Shown piece after piece: positions 40,148 through 51,333 of a stretch of 64,000 nt of DNA (its first letter is position 1; the number at the start of each line of letters is the position of its first letter). The stretch is from JAPORK01 sp026710285 (GTDB lineage Bacteria > Pseudomonadota > Gammaproteobacteria > Pseudomonadales > Endozoicomonadaceae), in contig OZ241746.1 in NCBI GenBank assembly GCA_965201045.1, positions 186,001 to 250,000 of the forward strand, given 5' to 3'. The notes beneath the pieces were generated by a model. It was not told the origin of the DNA. It was given only the letters and a program-made list of their open reading frames with translations, and made no database searches. A program made the position numbers and the translations under genes.

Positions 40148-43100
40148 TTAAAAAGCAACATAATGATATGCAGCAGTATAATTTATTGATCCTTTTGAAA
40201 CATTTAGCCGCTCCATAACACATTGTACATAGTTATATTTGACTACTGTTAAATCAGGACTATTTTCATCAGCGTATACAACAAAAGTACCTGTCAGGTT
40301 ACGTCCAATAAAACGCTTATTACCTGTACCAAAAAGATTCACAGGTCTACCTCCATTTTCATTTGATTGCAGCTCTCCAAAGGGTTCAAATAAATTATTA
40401 ACTGCATTTTTCTGAGTTTCTGATAATGAAGGATCTAACAAAGAAGAAAACGGATCTTCTCGTATTGCTTCTAAATAACTGTCTATACTACTCAAAGCCA
40501 ATGGCTTTCCGGTAAGTTTTGATGCTGTCAATGCTGCTGCTATGTTATCATCCATTGATCGGACCTGTCGCAATGCCAGCACAGTATCGTCGGCTTGTTC
40601 ATTACTTTGGAGTGTCAGATAACTTATACCATTCTCTTCGCTTATTGGCAGACTGGAATTTTCATGCAATAAATCTTGCCCTAAATCTGTTGATACGCCT
40701 GCATTTCTGAATGAAACCAATGGAATATCACCGCTCAACTCCGTTACATTTGCAGCAGCTACACTTTCCGCAGATATACTTTCAGCTCCAGCAGCCCAAC
40801 AAGATGCACTCATTATTGCTTTAACACCATAAAAACCTGCACCACCTAACAATTCTATTCCTCCAAAAAGACCAATCGCCAGAGAAATACTGCCTGTTAC
40901 CGCTTGTGTAATATTTTTTGCATCCTGAGGAGCTTTTAATGCTATAAGTGAAGCTGATATGAGTGTTGCAGAAAAAACGCTCATCATACCTGAAAAAGAA
41001 AGACTCAGGCTTCTGATAACCAACATAGTACCAAGGTTTATACTCGCCAAAGAAATTATCGAGACTACAATTATTGAAAGACCAAAAGACAGATCTGTAT
41101 GTTTGAAATTTAACCCAAGACTTATAATATCATTTGCTTTTCTTAAAGCTTTGCGCGACAGATTACCATCTGGATCAACCTTCATGATCGGATTATTAGC
41201 AGCAAAAGCATAGCCATCACCTACTGGATCTTCACTGACAAAATAGTGTTGTTGTGCATTATACGTTCTGTGACCAGCACCTAAAAACTGCCAGTGTGTA
41301 ACCGGATCACTGCGTTCACTATTAAATCCGGTTAACAGTTGTTGATAAAATGGTACAGCAGATCCGGAGTGATGCCAGGACATACCATAAGGACTATACG
41401 TATTAGACTGACTCAATGTATATCGACCCTCTGACTGCTTTAAGGTAAGAACACCAGTAACATCTCCTTTATAATTTTTTTCATAATACTGATCAATCAC
41501 ACCATCCATCGTTCTGGCAATATTCTGATAACCGACTATGTGCGTTGTTTTATCCTGGTCATTGTAAATACTTTCATTGATCAAATGGTGACCACGATAA
41601 AAAAGTTGGTGAATGCTAAATGGTGTCTTTTCTGTTATCTCTTTACCACTACCATTATAACTGTAATAACTGTGCTCCCCTTCTGCTGTTAGCACGCTAG
41701 TTATTTGATTAAAAGAGTTATAGGTTATTTGATTTCCCTGTCCGTCGACAACCATATTTCCTGCTTTATCATAATTAAAATCGCTACCAGCAGGTAAATT
41801 ATTGTTCCATTCCGTCTTAAGACGCTTAATACGTAACGGTGCATTGTTATAGTAATCATACGATACAACTTTGCTTAAAGTGATTGTTGCTGATGAATTT
41901 TGTAACACTTCTTTTAATTCTTTCATGCGGTTTAATGGATTAAAGTGATAGTCCTGACGTATAATAATAGGTGCCTCATGTACACCTGAACCTGAAAAAG
42001 CAGTATCCCGTGGACAAAATGGTAAACCCAACGAACCATGGCAAGTCATAGCAGACAGATTATTTTGTGCATCGTACTGGTAATTTAATAAGCCTGTTTG
42101 ACTATTTTTTCCCTGTTGTTTTAACTGGATAATATTATTAACAACATCATATGTATAATTCCATTGAAATAACAATTGATTATTTAGTGTATCCTTTACC
42201 TGATAGCGACGATCATAGCTGTCATAATCTATATTTCTTTGCATACCACTACCATAATGAATAAGCGTAGTTCTGGCAAAATCATCATATGTAAATTCTG
42301 CTAATAGTCGATGCTTACCATGTAATGCCTGATAGTATAATGCGGTAACCCGCCCCATTAAATCATATTGTCTCGATGTCTTATTACCACTAATATCGGT
42401 TACAGCCGTTAAGCGTCGGTTTAAATCGTAGAACCATTGCAAGCTGTAACTTGCATACCCACTGTTGCCTGTATGTATTTCCTGCTGTAATACACCATCA
42501 TCACCATAAGCATATCGGGTTATTCCGGTTGAGTCCGTTCTTTTTATCAACAATGAAGTAACAGGATTATAGTTGTTTTTTAACTGTAATTTTCCATCAA
42601 TATATTTAGCAACTGGTAACCCTGACCGATTATATATAAATGAAATAATATGTCCTGCTGGTGTTGTTGTTGTGGATGGATAACCATTAGCCGTATAAGT
42701 ATAACTGGTCGTTTGCTGTGATGCATTCCGCCTCCATATTAACTGACCTGCCGGATTATATTGGGCTGAATACATGAGCCAGCCACCAAATCCATCAGCC
42801 GTTTTATATTGTTTATATGTCTTAATAAGATGACCGGTCAGATCATAAGAATAATAACTTTTATGACCATCACTATCTTTTATTGCCACCATTTCACCCA
42901 GTGAATTATAGATTTTTGTTTTTGTTCTGCCCGCAGGATCAGTAACAGAAACTTCTCTGCCAAAACCGTCATAAGTCCTTTTGAAAATTCTGGCATCCTG
43001 CTGCCACTTATGGCAATAGCATAATTTTTTTACTGCGGATAAAGTTCCCTGAAAGGCAGGCAGGATAATATGTTGTATTGGTTTATCTAATTCATTGTAA

Positions 43101-45586
43101 TGAACGACTGTTATAGCAGAACGTTGATCATGACTACTTTCATGGTAACTAATTATACACCGTTCAGGATCATTATATAACCTGACTATACGCTGCCGAT
43201 CAGGTAGTATAACCTTTGTAACTGCACCCATTTCATCATAATGATAAGCAGTTATTAATTTGTCAGTTTGTTTAGATGCACTCATCGTATAATGATATAT
43301 CCTGGCAAGATGACCGTAACGATCATAATTAAATTGATTGTTTAATAACCATTGATTTGGATCTACTCTGCCTGTTGCAGAAACAGCTTCATTCCATTCC
43401 TGCAATTTTCTTCCAGCACTATCAAAAATAGTTTTTTTCTGTAGACCGTTAGCGGCAGTTATTAATATCTGATTCAATGCGGGAGATACAATATAGTCAT
43501 AATGTGTATAAGCAACAAATGGTGTATTTACTGCCATATCTTTCTGAATTAAACGACCATAATTGTCATAATGGTAGCGGGTTATATTGGTACCAGTTAC
43601 ATTAGTTTTCTGAATAATCTGATTAGTGAAAAGACTGGTTGTCATTGCAGGTAAGCGCTGAAATTTTCCTCCTTTCAGCATAACCGAACTATAGATAGTT
43701 TTGCTCTTCTCATCATGATTCAGGGTATAATAGTAATACCTGATCTGTGAAGGTACAGGTGATAAATTATTATATACTTTTTTAAAAACAGTTTTTTTCA
43801 GCAGACCATAAGTCAGTGCATTATGAACATCATTATAATAACAGTAATCAGTAATAGTCCGTGCACTACCTGATTGATGAACCTGTTGATCAAGCAGTAA
43901 AATATAACCTGAACCGGTACGATTTGGATTCCGTCGATAGTGGTTATAGGTGATAACCGGCAGCGCTTCAGTATGGGTGGTATTTTTTTTTGCTGGATAA
44001 GCAGTAATTGATTCTGGCAATACACTGAATATTGATCCTGCTGGCATCGCAGGACAAGCTATGTCACCTTTAACCGGACAATAAGTTAATTTAACAGTAC
44101 GACCATAATTGTCTTCGGAGTAAATCAGTCTCCCTGATTTATCATAAGTGCTTGTTACCGTATTTATATCAGGCTGACCATCAATATTACCCCATGTTTT
44201 AGTAACTGTTTTTAAAGGCAGATTGTAAGTCGCAGGTAAATTTTCAAAGGAAGTATGTGCACAACCATTATGTTTATCTGTGCGACAATAAAAATTTTCT
44301 GTTTCTGATAAAATGTGTCCTGTACGGTCAGAAATTTTTTTATCATCAATCAACAGATGATATTTATTATAAGTCCGTATTTCTTTAATAAGTTGATTAT
44401 CTTCAAGCGTTCGATAAGTATAATCGGCTGGCGCTTCAAACAGTAAGTCTCGTTCTGAATAATCAGAAACAGATACAAAAGGAAAACCTGAATTAAAACC
44501 AAGATAGTCATGACCATTGGCATTAATATTGGAATAAGCATAATGAGTAATTAAGGGAGGTTGATCAACTCCCGTGATTACTGTTTTAGCAGAGACAGCA
44601 CACAATGATAAATTTGATTGTTTATCTGTTGTAGCCATTCTTATTGCATTTTCACAATTATAAGCAAATATTTTTTTTAAACCCGTTGGATAATTAAGCG
44701 CTGTAATTAAATGTCCTGTATACGTGATATAAATACCTGGTCTGCTTATACTGTTTTGTACAGGTAACACGATGGATCTGATTTGATTATTTGCATTATT
44801 GATAACCACTTTAACGGGTTGTCCTCTGGTTCCCTGACTAATAACGGTTATATAATTTTCATGATGAATAATTTTTATATAATGATTTTGATTATCTGCA
44901 ATTTTTGTTAATAAATAATTATCCGGTGTATAAAAAAAATTAACGGCATTGCCATCTTGTTGCTCCAAACGAATTGTGTAACCTTTGTTGTTGAGCGTTT
45001 CCCGTAAACCATCTGCATAAATAATGATTAAAGCGTTGTCCTTATCATTGCGAATATTAATATCTCTCAATTTATGGTAAAGTGGTTTCCACTGACCATC
45101 AATATTTTTTTGTAAATAAAAATTTTGTCCTTTTCTAGTAGTCAACTGATTCGTGTGTAGATTAAAATGGGTGAGATTCCATGACCACCCTAAACCCAAA
45201 CCATCAGGATTAGCATGACTACCACTGCTATAACTGACTTTTAAATTAATATCAGGACCATGACCCAGATTACTAATCATGCTACCAACTTTGATAAAAG
45301 TTGTTAATATTCCTGTACGTGGATCTGTCTGTGTACCCCATGCCTTATCAAAATTAAAAGCATCTGACCATGGTTCTTTGTTATTCTCTTTATTAGTCAT
45401 CAAGGATTTTTTATCGAATAGTTTTTTATTATAATCATTGTATGGATATTTAGTTTTTGTAACTGATAATTTTACTGAAGACAAAGAAGATACAGTTAAC
45501 AACTGTTGATTAAAAACAAAAAAAAACAAACTATATATTATTAAAAATATAAAATGCTGTCTTTTTTTATTGTACGGATTTTTCAT
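40148..45586 (-). CDS. RHS/YD-repeat protein (copy 7, 1812 aa)
   Basis: Central array copy. Residues 1-165 match copy 6 and about 175-715 match copy 8 almost perfectly, including the otherwise unusual DYCYYNDV (DYYYYNDV in copies 5 and 6). It carries private changes such as WRRNASQQTTSYTY in the middle. Its core has SEDPVGDGYAFAANNPIM and KVDPDGN. The membrane block (about 1495-1595) is unique, with LSFGLSIIVVSIISLASI. The tail is the same as in copy 8 except at single residues. The upstream and downstream spacers (237 nt each) are nearly identical to each other, which marks this as a very recent tandem duplication. Confidence 0.93.
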   Translation of the reverse strand: MKNPYNKKRQHFIFLIIYSLFFFVFNQQLLTVSSLSSVKLSVTKTKYPYNDYNKKLFDKKSLMTNKENNKEPWSDAFNFDKAWGTQTDPRTGILTTFIKVGSMISNLGHGPDINLKVSYSSGSHANPDGLGLGWSWNLTHFNLHTNQLTTRKGQNFYLQKNIDGQWKPLYHKLRDINIRNDKDNALIIIYADGLRETLNNKGYTIRLEQQDGNAVNFFYTPDNYLLTKIADNQNHYIKIIHHENYITVISQGTRGQPVKVVINNANNQIRSIVLPVQNSISRPGIYITYTGHLITALNYPTGLKKIFAYNCENAIRMATTDKQSNLSLCAVSAKTVITGVDQPPLITHYAYSNINANGHDYLGFNSGFPFVSVSDYSERDLLFEAPADYTYRTLEDNQLIKEIRTYNKYHLLIDDKKISDRTGHILSETENFYCRTDKHNGCAHTSFENLPATYNLPLKTVTKTWGNIDGQPDINTVTSTYDKSGRLIYSEDNYGRTVKLTYCPVKGDIACPAMPAGSIFSVLPESITAYPAKKNTTHTEALPVITYNHYRRNPNRTGSGYILLLDQQVHQSGSARTITDYCYYNDVHNALTYGLLKKTVFKKVYNNLSPVPSQIRYYYYTLNHDEKSKTIYSSVMLKGGKFQRLPAMTTSLFTNQIIQKTNVTGTNITRYHYDNYGRLIQKDMAVNTPFVAYTHYDYIVSPALNQILITAANGLQKKTIFDSAGRKLQEWNEAVSATGRVDPNQWLLNNQFNYDRYGHLARIYHYTMSASKQTDKLITAYHYDEMGAVTKVILPDRQRIVRLYNDPERCIISYHESSHDQRSAITVVHYNELDKPIQHIILPAFQGTLSAVKKLCYCHKWQQDARIFKRTYDGFGREVSVTDPAGRTKTKIYNSLGEMVAIKDSDGHKSYYSYDLTGHLIKTYKQYKTADGFGGWLMYSAQYNPAGQLIWRRNASQQTTSYTYTANGYPSTTTTPAGHIISFIYNRSGLPVAKYIDGKLQLKNNYNPVTSLLIKRTDSTGITRYAYGDDGVLQQEIHTGNSGYASYSLQWFYDLNRRLTAVTDISGNKTSRQYDLMGRVTALYYQALHGKHRLLAEFTYDDFARTTLIHYGSGMQRNIDYDSYDRRYQVKDTLNNQLLFQWNYTYDVVNNIIQLKQQGKNSQTGLLNYQYDAQNNLSAMTCHGSLGLPFCPRDTAFSGSGVHEAPIIIRQDYHFNPLNRMKELKEVLQNSSATITLSKVVSYDYYNNAPLRIKRLKTEWNNNLPAGSDFNYDKAGNMVVDGQGNQITYNSFNQITSVLTAEGEHSYYSYNGSGKEITEKTPFSIHQLFYRGHHLINESIYNDQDKTTHIVGYQNIARTMDGVIDQYYEKNYKGDVTGVLTLKQSEGRYTLSQSNTYSPYGMSWHHSGSAVPFYQQLLTGFNSERSDPVTHWQFLGAGHRTYNAQQHYFVSEDPVGDGYAFAANNPIMKVDPDGNLSRKALRKANDIISLGLNFKHTDLSFGLSIIVVSIISLASINLGTMLVIRSLSLSFSGMMSVFSATLISASLIALKAPQDAKNITQAVTGSISLAIGLFGGIELLGGAGFYGVKAIMSASCWAAGAESISAESVAAANVTELSGDIPLVSFRNAGVSTDLGQDLLHENSSLPISEENGISYLTLQSNEQADDTVLALRQVRSMDDNIAAALTASKLTGKPLALSSIDSYLEAIREDPFSSLLDPSLSETQKNAVNNLFEPFGELQSNENGGRPVNLFGTGNKRFIGRNLTGTFVVYADENSPDLTVVKYNYVQCVMERLNVSKGSINYTAAYHYVAF

Positions 45587-45651
45587 TACTAATTTTTATA
45601 ACAGTTCAATCACAAGCCAAAGTCTATTAGTTGATTGAGTATTAAAAAGCA

Positions 45652-45677
45652 TATTTGTGTCTCTTTTCGTACAAATA
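45652..45677. promoter_or_regulatory. Inverted repeat upstream of RHS copy 7
   Basis: TATTTGT, 12 nt, ACAAATA; the proximal end is 66 nt from the start codon at 45586. Confidence 0.55.
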
Positions 45678-45784
45678 ATATTGGTAAAAAAGTAGAAGCT
45701 TCATTAAGAATATAGCTATATTTTACCCTGATGCAGATATTCTTATATTTGATAATTGTAAATTATTAAATATATGTTTACCAG

Positions 45785-45798
45785 TAAAAATATTTTTA
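45785..45798. repeat. AT-rich palindrome after the stop of RHS copy 8
   Basis: TAAAAATATTTTTA, 26 nt after the stop codon at 45824 on the minus strand. Confidence 0.45.
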
Positions 45799-45823
45799 TC
45801 TCTGATAAGTAAAATTTTAATTG

Positions 45824-48800
45824 TTAAAAAGCAACATAATGATATGCAGCAGTATAATTTATTGATCCTTTTGAAACATTTAGCCGCTCCATAACACATT
45901 GTACATAGTTATATTTGACTACTGTTAAATCAGGACTATTTTCATCAGCGTATACAACAAAAGTACCTGTCAGGTTACGTCCAATAAAACGCTTATTACC
46001 TGTACCAAAAAGATTCACAGGTCTACCTCCATTTTCATTTGATTGCAGCTCTCCAAAGGGTTCAAATAAATTACTAACTGCATTTTTCTGAGTTTCTGAT
46101 AATGAAGGATCTAACAAAGAAGAAAACGGATCTTCTCGTATTGCTTCTAAATAACTGTCTATACTACTCAAAGCCAATGGCTTTCCGGTAAGTTTTGATG
46201 CTGTCAATGCTGCTGCTATGTTATCATCCATTGATCGGACCTGTCGCAATGCCAGCACAGTATCGTCGGCTTGTTCATTACTTTGGAGTGTCAGATAACT
46301 TATACCATTCTCTTCGCTTATTGGCAGACTGGAATTTTCATGCAATAAATCTTGCCCTAAATCTGTTGATACGCCTGCATTTCTGAATGAAACCAATGGA
46401 ATATCACCGCTCAACTCCGTTACATTTGCAGCAGCTATATTTTCCGCAGATATACCTTCAGCCCCGGCAGCCCAACAAGATGCACTCATCATTGCTTTAA
46501 CACCATAAAAACCTACACCTAAGAATTCTATTCCTCCAATAAGGCTAATCGCCAGTGAGATACTTCCTGTTACTGCTTTTGCAACATTTTTTACATCCTG
46601 AGGACCTTTTAATACTATAAGCAAAACTGACATGACTGTCGTAGAAACAGAACTAATTAGACCTGAAAAAACAAGACCCACATTTTTGATCCCTGTAGCC
46701 AATATAGTACCAAGACCTATACTCAGATTAGAAATTATCGAGACTATAACTGCTGCAAAAACAGCAGACAGCTTTATGTGTTTATAATTTAGTCCAAGAC
46801 TTATAATATCATTTGCTTTTCTTAAAGCTTTGCGCGACAGATTACCATCTGGATCAACCTTCATGATCGGATTATTAGCAGCAAAAGCATAGCCATCACC
46901 TGCCGAATCTTCACTGACAAAATAGTGTTGTTGCGCATTATACGTTCTGTGACCAGCACCTAAAAACTGCCAGTGTGTAACCGGATCACTGCGTTCACTA
47001 TTAAATCCGGTTAACAGTTGTTGATAAAATGGTATGGCAGATTCGGAGTGATGCCAGGACATACCATAAGGACTATACGTATTAGACTGACTCAATGCAT
47101 ATCGACCCTCTGACTGCTTTCGGGTAAGAACACCGGTAACATCTCCTTTATAATTTTTTTCATAATACTGATCAATCACACCATCCATCGTTCTGGCAAT
47201 ATTCTGATAACCGACTATGTGCGTTGTTTTATCCTGATCATTGTAAATACTTTCATTGATCAAATGGTGACCACGATAAAAAAGGTGATGGATGCTAAAT
47301 GGCGTCTTTTCTGTTATCTCTTTACCACTACCATTATAACTGTAATAACTGTGCTCTCCTTCTGCTGTTAGTACACTGGTTATTTGGTTAAAGGAATTAT
47401 AAGTTATTTGGTTTCCCTGTCCATCAACAATCATATTTCCTGCTTTATCATAATTAAAATCGCTGTCAGCAGGTAGATTATTATTCCATTCCGTATTAAT
47501 ACGCTTAAGACGTAACGGTGCATGATTATAGTAATGATACGATACAACTTTGCTTAAAGTGATTATTGCTGATGAATTTTGTAACACTTCTTTTAATTCT
47601 GTCATACAGTTTAATGGATTAAAGCGATAGTCCTGACGTATAATAACCGGTGCCTCATGTAAACCTGAACCTGAAAAAGCAGTATCCCTTGGACAAAAGG
47701 GTAAACCCGATGAACCATGGCAAGTCATAGCCGTCAGATTATTTTGTGCATCGTACTGGTAATTTAATAAACTCGTTTGACTATTTTTTCCCTGTTGTTT
47801 TAATCGGATAATATTATTAACAACATCATATGTATAATTCCATTGAAATAATAATTGATTATTCAGTATATCCTTTACTTGATAGCGACGACCATAGCTG
47901 TCATAATCTATACTTCTTTGCATACCACTACCATAATGAATAAGCGTAGTTCTGGCAAAATCATCATATGTAAATTCTGCTAATAGTCGATGCTTACCAT
48001 GTAATGCCTGATAGTATAATGCGGTAACCCGCCCCATTAAATCATATTGTCTCGATGTCTTATTACCACTAATATCGGTTACAGCCGTTAAGCGTCGGTT
48101 TAAATCGTAGAACCATTGCAAGCTGTAACTTGCATACCCACTGTTGCCTGTATGTATTTCCTGCTGTAATACACCATCATCACCATAAGCATATCGGGTT
48201 ATTCCGGTTGAGTCCGTTCTTTTTATCAACAATGAAGTAACAGGATTATAGTTGTTTTTTAACTGTAATTTTCCATCAACATATTTAGCAACTGGTAACC
48301 CTGACCGATTATATATAAATGAAATAATATGTCCTGCTGGTGTTGTTATTGTGGCTGGATAACCATCAGCCGTATAAGTATAACTGGTCGTTTGCTGTGA
48401 TGAATTCTGCTTCCACATCAACTGACCTGCCAGATTATACCGGGCTGAATACATGAGCCAGCCACCGAATCCGGTAGCCGTTTTATATTGTTTGTATGTC
48501 TTAATAAGATGACCAGTCAGATCATAAGAATAATAACTTTTATGACCGTCACTATCTTTTATTGCCACCATTTCACCCAGTGAATTATAGATTTTTGTTT
48601 TTGTTCTGCCCGCAGGATCAGTAACAGACACTTCTCTTCCAAAACCGTCATAAGTCCTGTTGAAAATTCTGGCATCCTGTTGCCACTTATGGCAATAGCA
48701 TAATTTTTTTACTGCGGATAAAGTTCCCTGAAAGGCAGGCAGGATAATATGTTGTATTGGTTTATCTAATTCATTGTAATGAACGACTGTTATAGCAGAA

Positions 48801-51268
48801 CGTTGATCATGACTACTTTCATGGTAACTAATTATACACCGTTCAGGATCATTATATAACCTGACTATACGCTGCCGATCAGGTAGTGTAACCTTTGTAA
48901 CTGCACCCATTTCATCATAATGATAAGCTGTTATTAATTTGTCAATTTTTTTGGAGGCGCTAATCGTATAATGATATATCCTGGCAAGATGACCGTAACA
49001 ATCATAATCAAATTGATTGTTTAATAACCATTGATTTGGATCTGCTCTGCCTGTTGCAGAAACAGCTTCATTCCATTCCTGTAATTTTCTTCCAGCACTA
49101 TCAAAAATAGTTTTTTCCTGCAGACCGTTAGCGGCAGTTATTAATATCTGATTCAATGCGGGAGATACAATATAGTCATAATGTGTATAAGCAACAAATG
49201 GTGTATTTACTGCCATATCTTTCTGAATTAAACGACCATAATTGTCATAATGGTAGCGGGTTATATTGGTACCAGTTACATTAGTTTTCTGAATAATCTG
49301 ATTAGTGAAAAGACTGGTTGTCATTGCAGGCAAGCGCTGAAATTTTCCTCCTTTCAGCATAACCGAACTATAGATAGTTTTGCTCTTCTCATCATGATTC
49401 AGGGTATAATAGTAATACCTGATCTGTGAAGGTACAGGTGATAAATTATTATATACTTTTTTAAAAACAGTTTTTTTCAGCAGACCATAAGTCAGTGCAT
49501 TATGAACATCATTATAATAACAGTAATCAGTAATAGTCCGTGCACTACCTGATTGATGAACCTGTTGATCAAGCAGTAAAATATAACCTGAACCGGTACG
49601 ATTTGGATTCCGTCGATAGTGGTTATAGGTGATAACCGGCAGCGCTTCAGTATGGGTGGTATTTTTTTTTGCTGGATAAGCAGTAATTGATTCTGGCAAT
49701 ACACTGAATATTGATCCTGCTGGCATCGCAGGACAAGCTATGTCACCTTTAACCGGACAATAAGTTAATTTAACAGTACGACCATAATTGTCTTCGGAGT
49801 AAATCAGTCTCCCTGATTTATCATAAGTGCTTGTTACCGTATTTATATCAGGCTGACCATCAATATTACCCCATGTTTTAGTAACTGTTTTTAAAGGCAG
49901 ATTGTAAGTCGCAGGTAAATTTTCAAAGGAAGTATGTGCACAACCATTATGTTTATCTGTGCGACAATAAAAATTTTCTGTTTCTGATAAAATGTGTCCT
50001 GTACGGTCAGAAATTTTTTTATCATCAATCAACAGATGATATTTATTATAAGTCCGTATTTCTTTAATAAGTTGATTATCTTCAAGCGTTCGATAAGTAT
50101 AATCGGCTGGCGCTTCAAACAGTAAGTCTCGTTCTGAATAATCAGAAACAGATACAAAAGGAAAACCTGAATTAAAACCAAGATAGTCATGACCATTGGC
50201 ATTAATATTGGAATAAGCATAATGAGTAATTAAGGGAGGTTGATCAACTCCCGTGATTACTGTTTTAGCAGAGACAGCACACAATGATAAATTTGATTGT
50301 TTATCTGTTGTAGCCATTCTTATTGCATTTTCACAATTATAAGCAAATATTTTTTTTAAACCCGTTGGATAATTAAGCGCTGTAATTAAATGTCCTGTAT
50401 ACGTGATATAAATACCTGGTCTGCTTATACTGTTTTGTACAGGTAACACGATGGATCTGATTTGATTATTTGCATTATTGATAACCACTTTAACGGGTTG
50501 TCCTCTGGTTCCCTGACTAATAACGGTTATATAATTTTCATGATGAATAATTTTTATATAATGATTTTGATTATCTGCAATTTTTGTTAATAAATAATTA
50601 TCCGGTGTATAAAAAAAATTAACGGCATTGCCATCTTGTTGCTCCAAACGAATTGTGTAACCTTTATTGTTGAGCGTTTCCCGTAAACCATCTGCATAAG
50701 TAATGATTAAACCGTTGTCCTTATCATTGCGAATATTAATATCTCTCAATTTATGGTAAAGTGGTTTCCACTGGCCATCAATATTTTTTTGTAAATAAAA
50801 ATTTTGTCCTTTTCTGGTAGTCAACTGATTCGTATGTGGATTAAAATGGGTGAGATTCCATGACCACCCGAAACCCAAATCATCAGGATTAGTACGACTG
50901 CTACTACTGCTATAACTGACTTTTAAATTAATATCAGGACCATGACCCAGATTACTAATCATGCCACCAACTTTGATAAAAGTTGTTAATATTCCTGTAC
51001 GTGGATCTGTCTGTGTACCCCATGCCTTATCAAAATTAAAAGCATCAGACCATGGTTCTTTGTCATTATCTTTATTAGTCAGCCAGGATTCTTTATCGGA
51101 TAGTTTTTTATTATAATCATTGTATGGATCTTTATTCTCCGTAACAGATAATTTTACCGAAGACAAAGAAGGTACAGTTAAAAGCTGTTGATTAAAAATA
51201 AAAAAAAATAAACAATATATTATTGAAAATATAAAATTCTGTCTTCTTTTATTGTACGGATTTTTCAT
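45824..51268 (-). CDS. RHS/YD-repeat protein (copy 8, 1814 aa; mosaic)
   Basis: A clear patchwork of the other array copies. The N-terminus (MKNPYNKRRQ, with an extra Ser run near SSSSSRTN) is its own. About residues 205-715 are near-identical to copy 7. Around 860-1000 it follows copy 6. About 1000-1110 is again like copy 7 (ALHGKHRLLAEFTYDDF), and the stretch near 1160-1235 follows copy 5 (SQTSLLNYQYDAQNNLTAMT). The core reads SEDSAGDGYAFAANNPIM, so Pro of SEDP is Ser here. The membrane block is unique, with an insertion (LATGIKNVGLVFSG). The tail matches copy 7. The upstream inverted repeat has extended arms. Confidence 0.93.
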   Translation of the reverse strand: MKNPYNKRRQNFIFSIIYCLFFFIFNQQLLTVPSLSSVKLSVTENKDPYNDYNKKLSDKESWLTNKDNDKEPWSDAFNFDKAWGTQTDPRTGILTTFIKVGGMISNLGHGPDINLKVSYSSSSSRTNPDDLGFGWSWNLTHFNPHTNQLTTRKGQNFYLQKNIDGQWKPLYHKLRDINIRNDKDNGLIITYADGLRETLNNKGYTIRLEQQDGNAVNFFYTPDNYLLTKIADNQNHYIKIIHHENYITVISQGTRGQPVKVVINNANNQIRSIVLPVQNSISRPGIYITYTGHLITALNYPTGLKKIFAYNCENAIRMATTDKQSNLSLCAVSAKTVITGVDQPPLITHYAYSNINANGHDYLGFNSGFPFVSVSDYSERDLLFEAPADYTYRTLEDNQLIKEIRTYNKYHLLIDDKKISDRTGHILSETENFYCRTDKHNGCAHTSFENLPATYNLPLKTVTKTWGNIDGQPDINTVTSTYDKSGRLIYSEDNYGRTVKLTYCPVKGDIACPAMPAGSIFSVLPESITAYPAKKNTTHTEALPVITYNHYRRNPNRTGSGYILLLDQQVHQSGSARTITDYCYYNDVHNALTYGLLKKTVFKKVYNNLSPVPSQIRYYYYTLNHDEKSKTIYSSVMLKGGKFQRLPAMTTSLFTNQIIQKTNVTGTNITRYHYDNYGRLIQKDMAVNTPFVAYTHYDYIVSPALNQILITAANGLQEKTIFDSAGRKLQEWNEAVSATGRADPNQWLLNNQFDYDCYGHLARIYHYTISASKKIDKLITAYHYDEMGAVTKVTLPDRQRIVRLYNDPERCIISYHESSHDQRSAITVVHYNELDKPIQHIILPAFQGTLSAVKKLCYCHKWQQDARIFNRTYDGFGREVSVTDPAGRTKTKIYNSLGEMVAIKDSDGHKSYYSYDLTGHLIKTYKQYKTATGFGGWLMYSARYNLAGQLMWKQNSSQQTTSYTYTADGYPATITTPAGHIISFIYNRSGLPVAKYVDGKLQLKNNYNPVTSLLIKRTDSTGITRYAYGDDGVLQQEIHTGNSGYASYSLQWFYDLNRRLTAVTDISGNKTSRQYDLMGRVTALYYQALHGKHRLLAEFTYDDFARTTLIHYGSGMQRSIDYDSYGRRYQVKDILNNQLLFQWNYTYDVVNNIIRLKQQGKNSQTSLLNYQYDAQNNLTAMTCHGSSGLPFCPRDTAFSGSGLHEAPVIIRQDYRFNPLNCMTELKEVLQNSSAIITLSKVVSYHYYNHAPLRLKRINTEWNNNLPADSDFNYDKAGNMIVDGQGNQITYNSFNQITSVLTAEGEHSYYSYNGSGKEITEKTPFSIHHLFYRGHHLINESIYNDQDKTTHIVGYQNIARTMDGVIDQYYEKNYKGDVTGVLTRKQSEGRYALSQSNTYSPYGMSWHHSESAIPFYQQLLTGFNSERSDPVTHWQFLGAGHRTYNAQQHYFVSEDSAGDGYAFAANNPIMKVDPDGNLSRKALRKANDIISLGLNYKHIKLSAVFAAVIVSIISNLSIGLGTILATGIKNVGLVFSGLISSVSTTVMSVLLIVLKGPQDVKNVAKAVTGSISLAISLIGGIEFLGVGFYGVKAMMSASCWAAGAEGISAENIAAANVTELSGDIPLVSFRNAGVSTDLGQDLLHENSSLPISEENGISYLTLQSNEQADDTVLALRQVRSMDDNIAAALTASKLTGKPLALSSIDSYLEAIREDPFSSLLDPSLSETQKNAVSNLFEPFGELQSNENGGRPVNLFGTGNKRFIGRNLTGTFVVYADENSPDLTVVKYNYVQCVMERLNVSKGSINYTAAYHYVAF

Positions 51269-51333
51269 TATTCATTTTTATAACAGTTTAATTACAGGCG
51301 AAAGCATATTAATTGATTTAGAATTAAAAAGCA

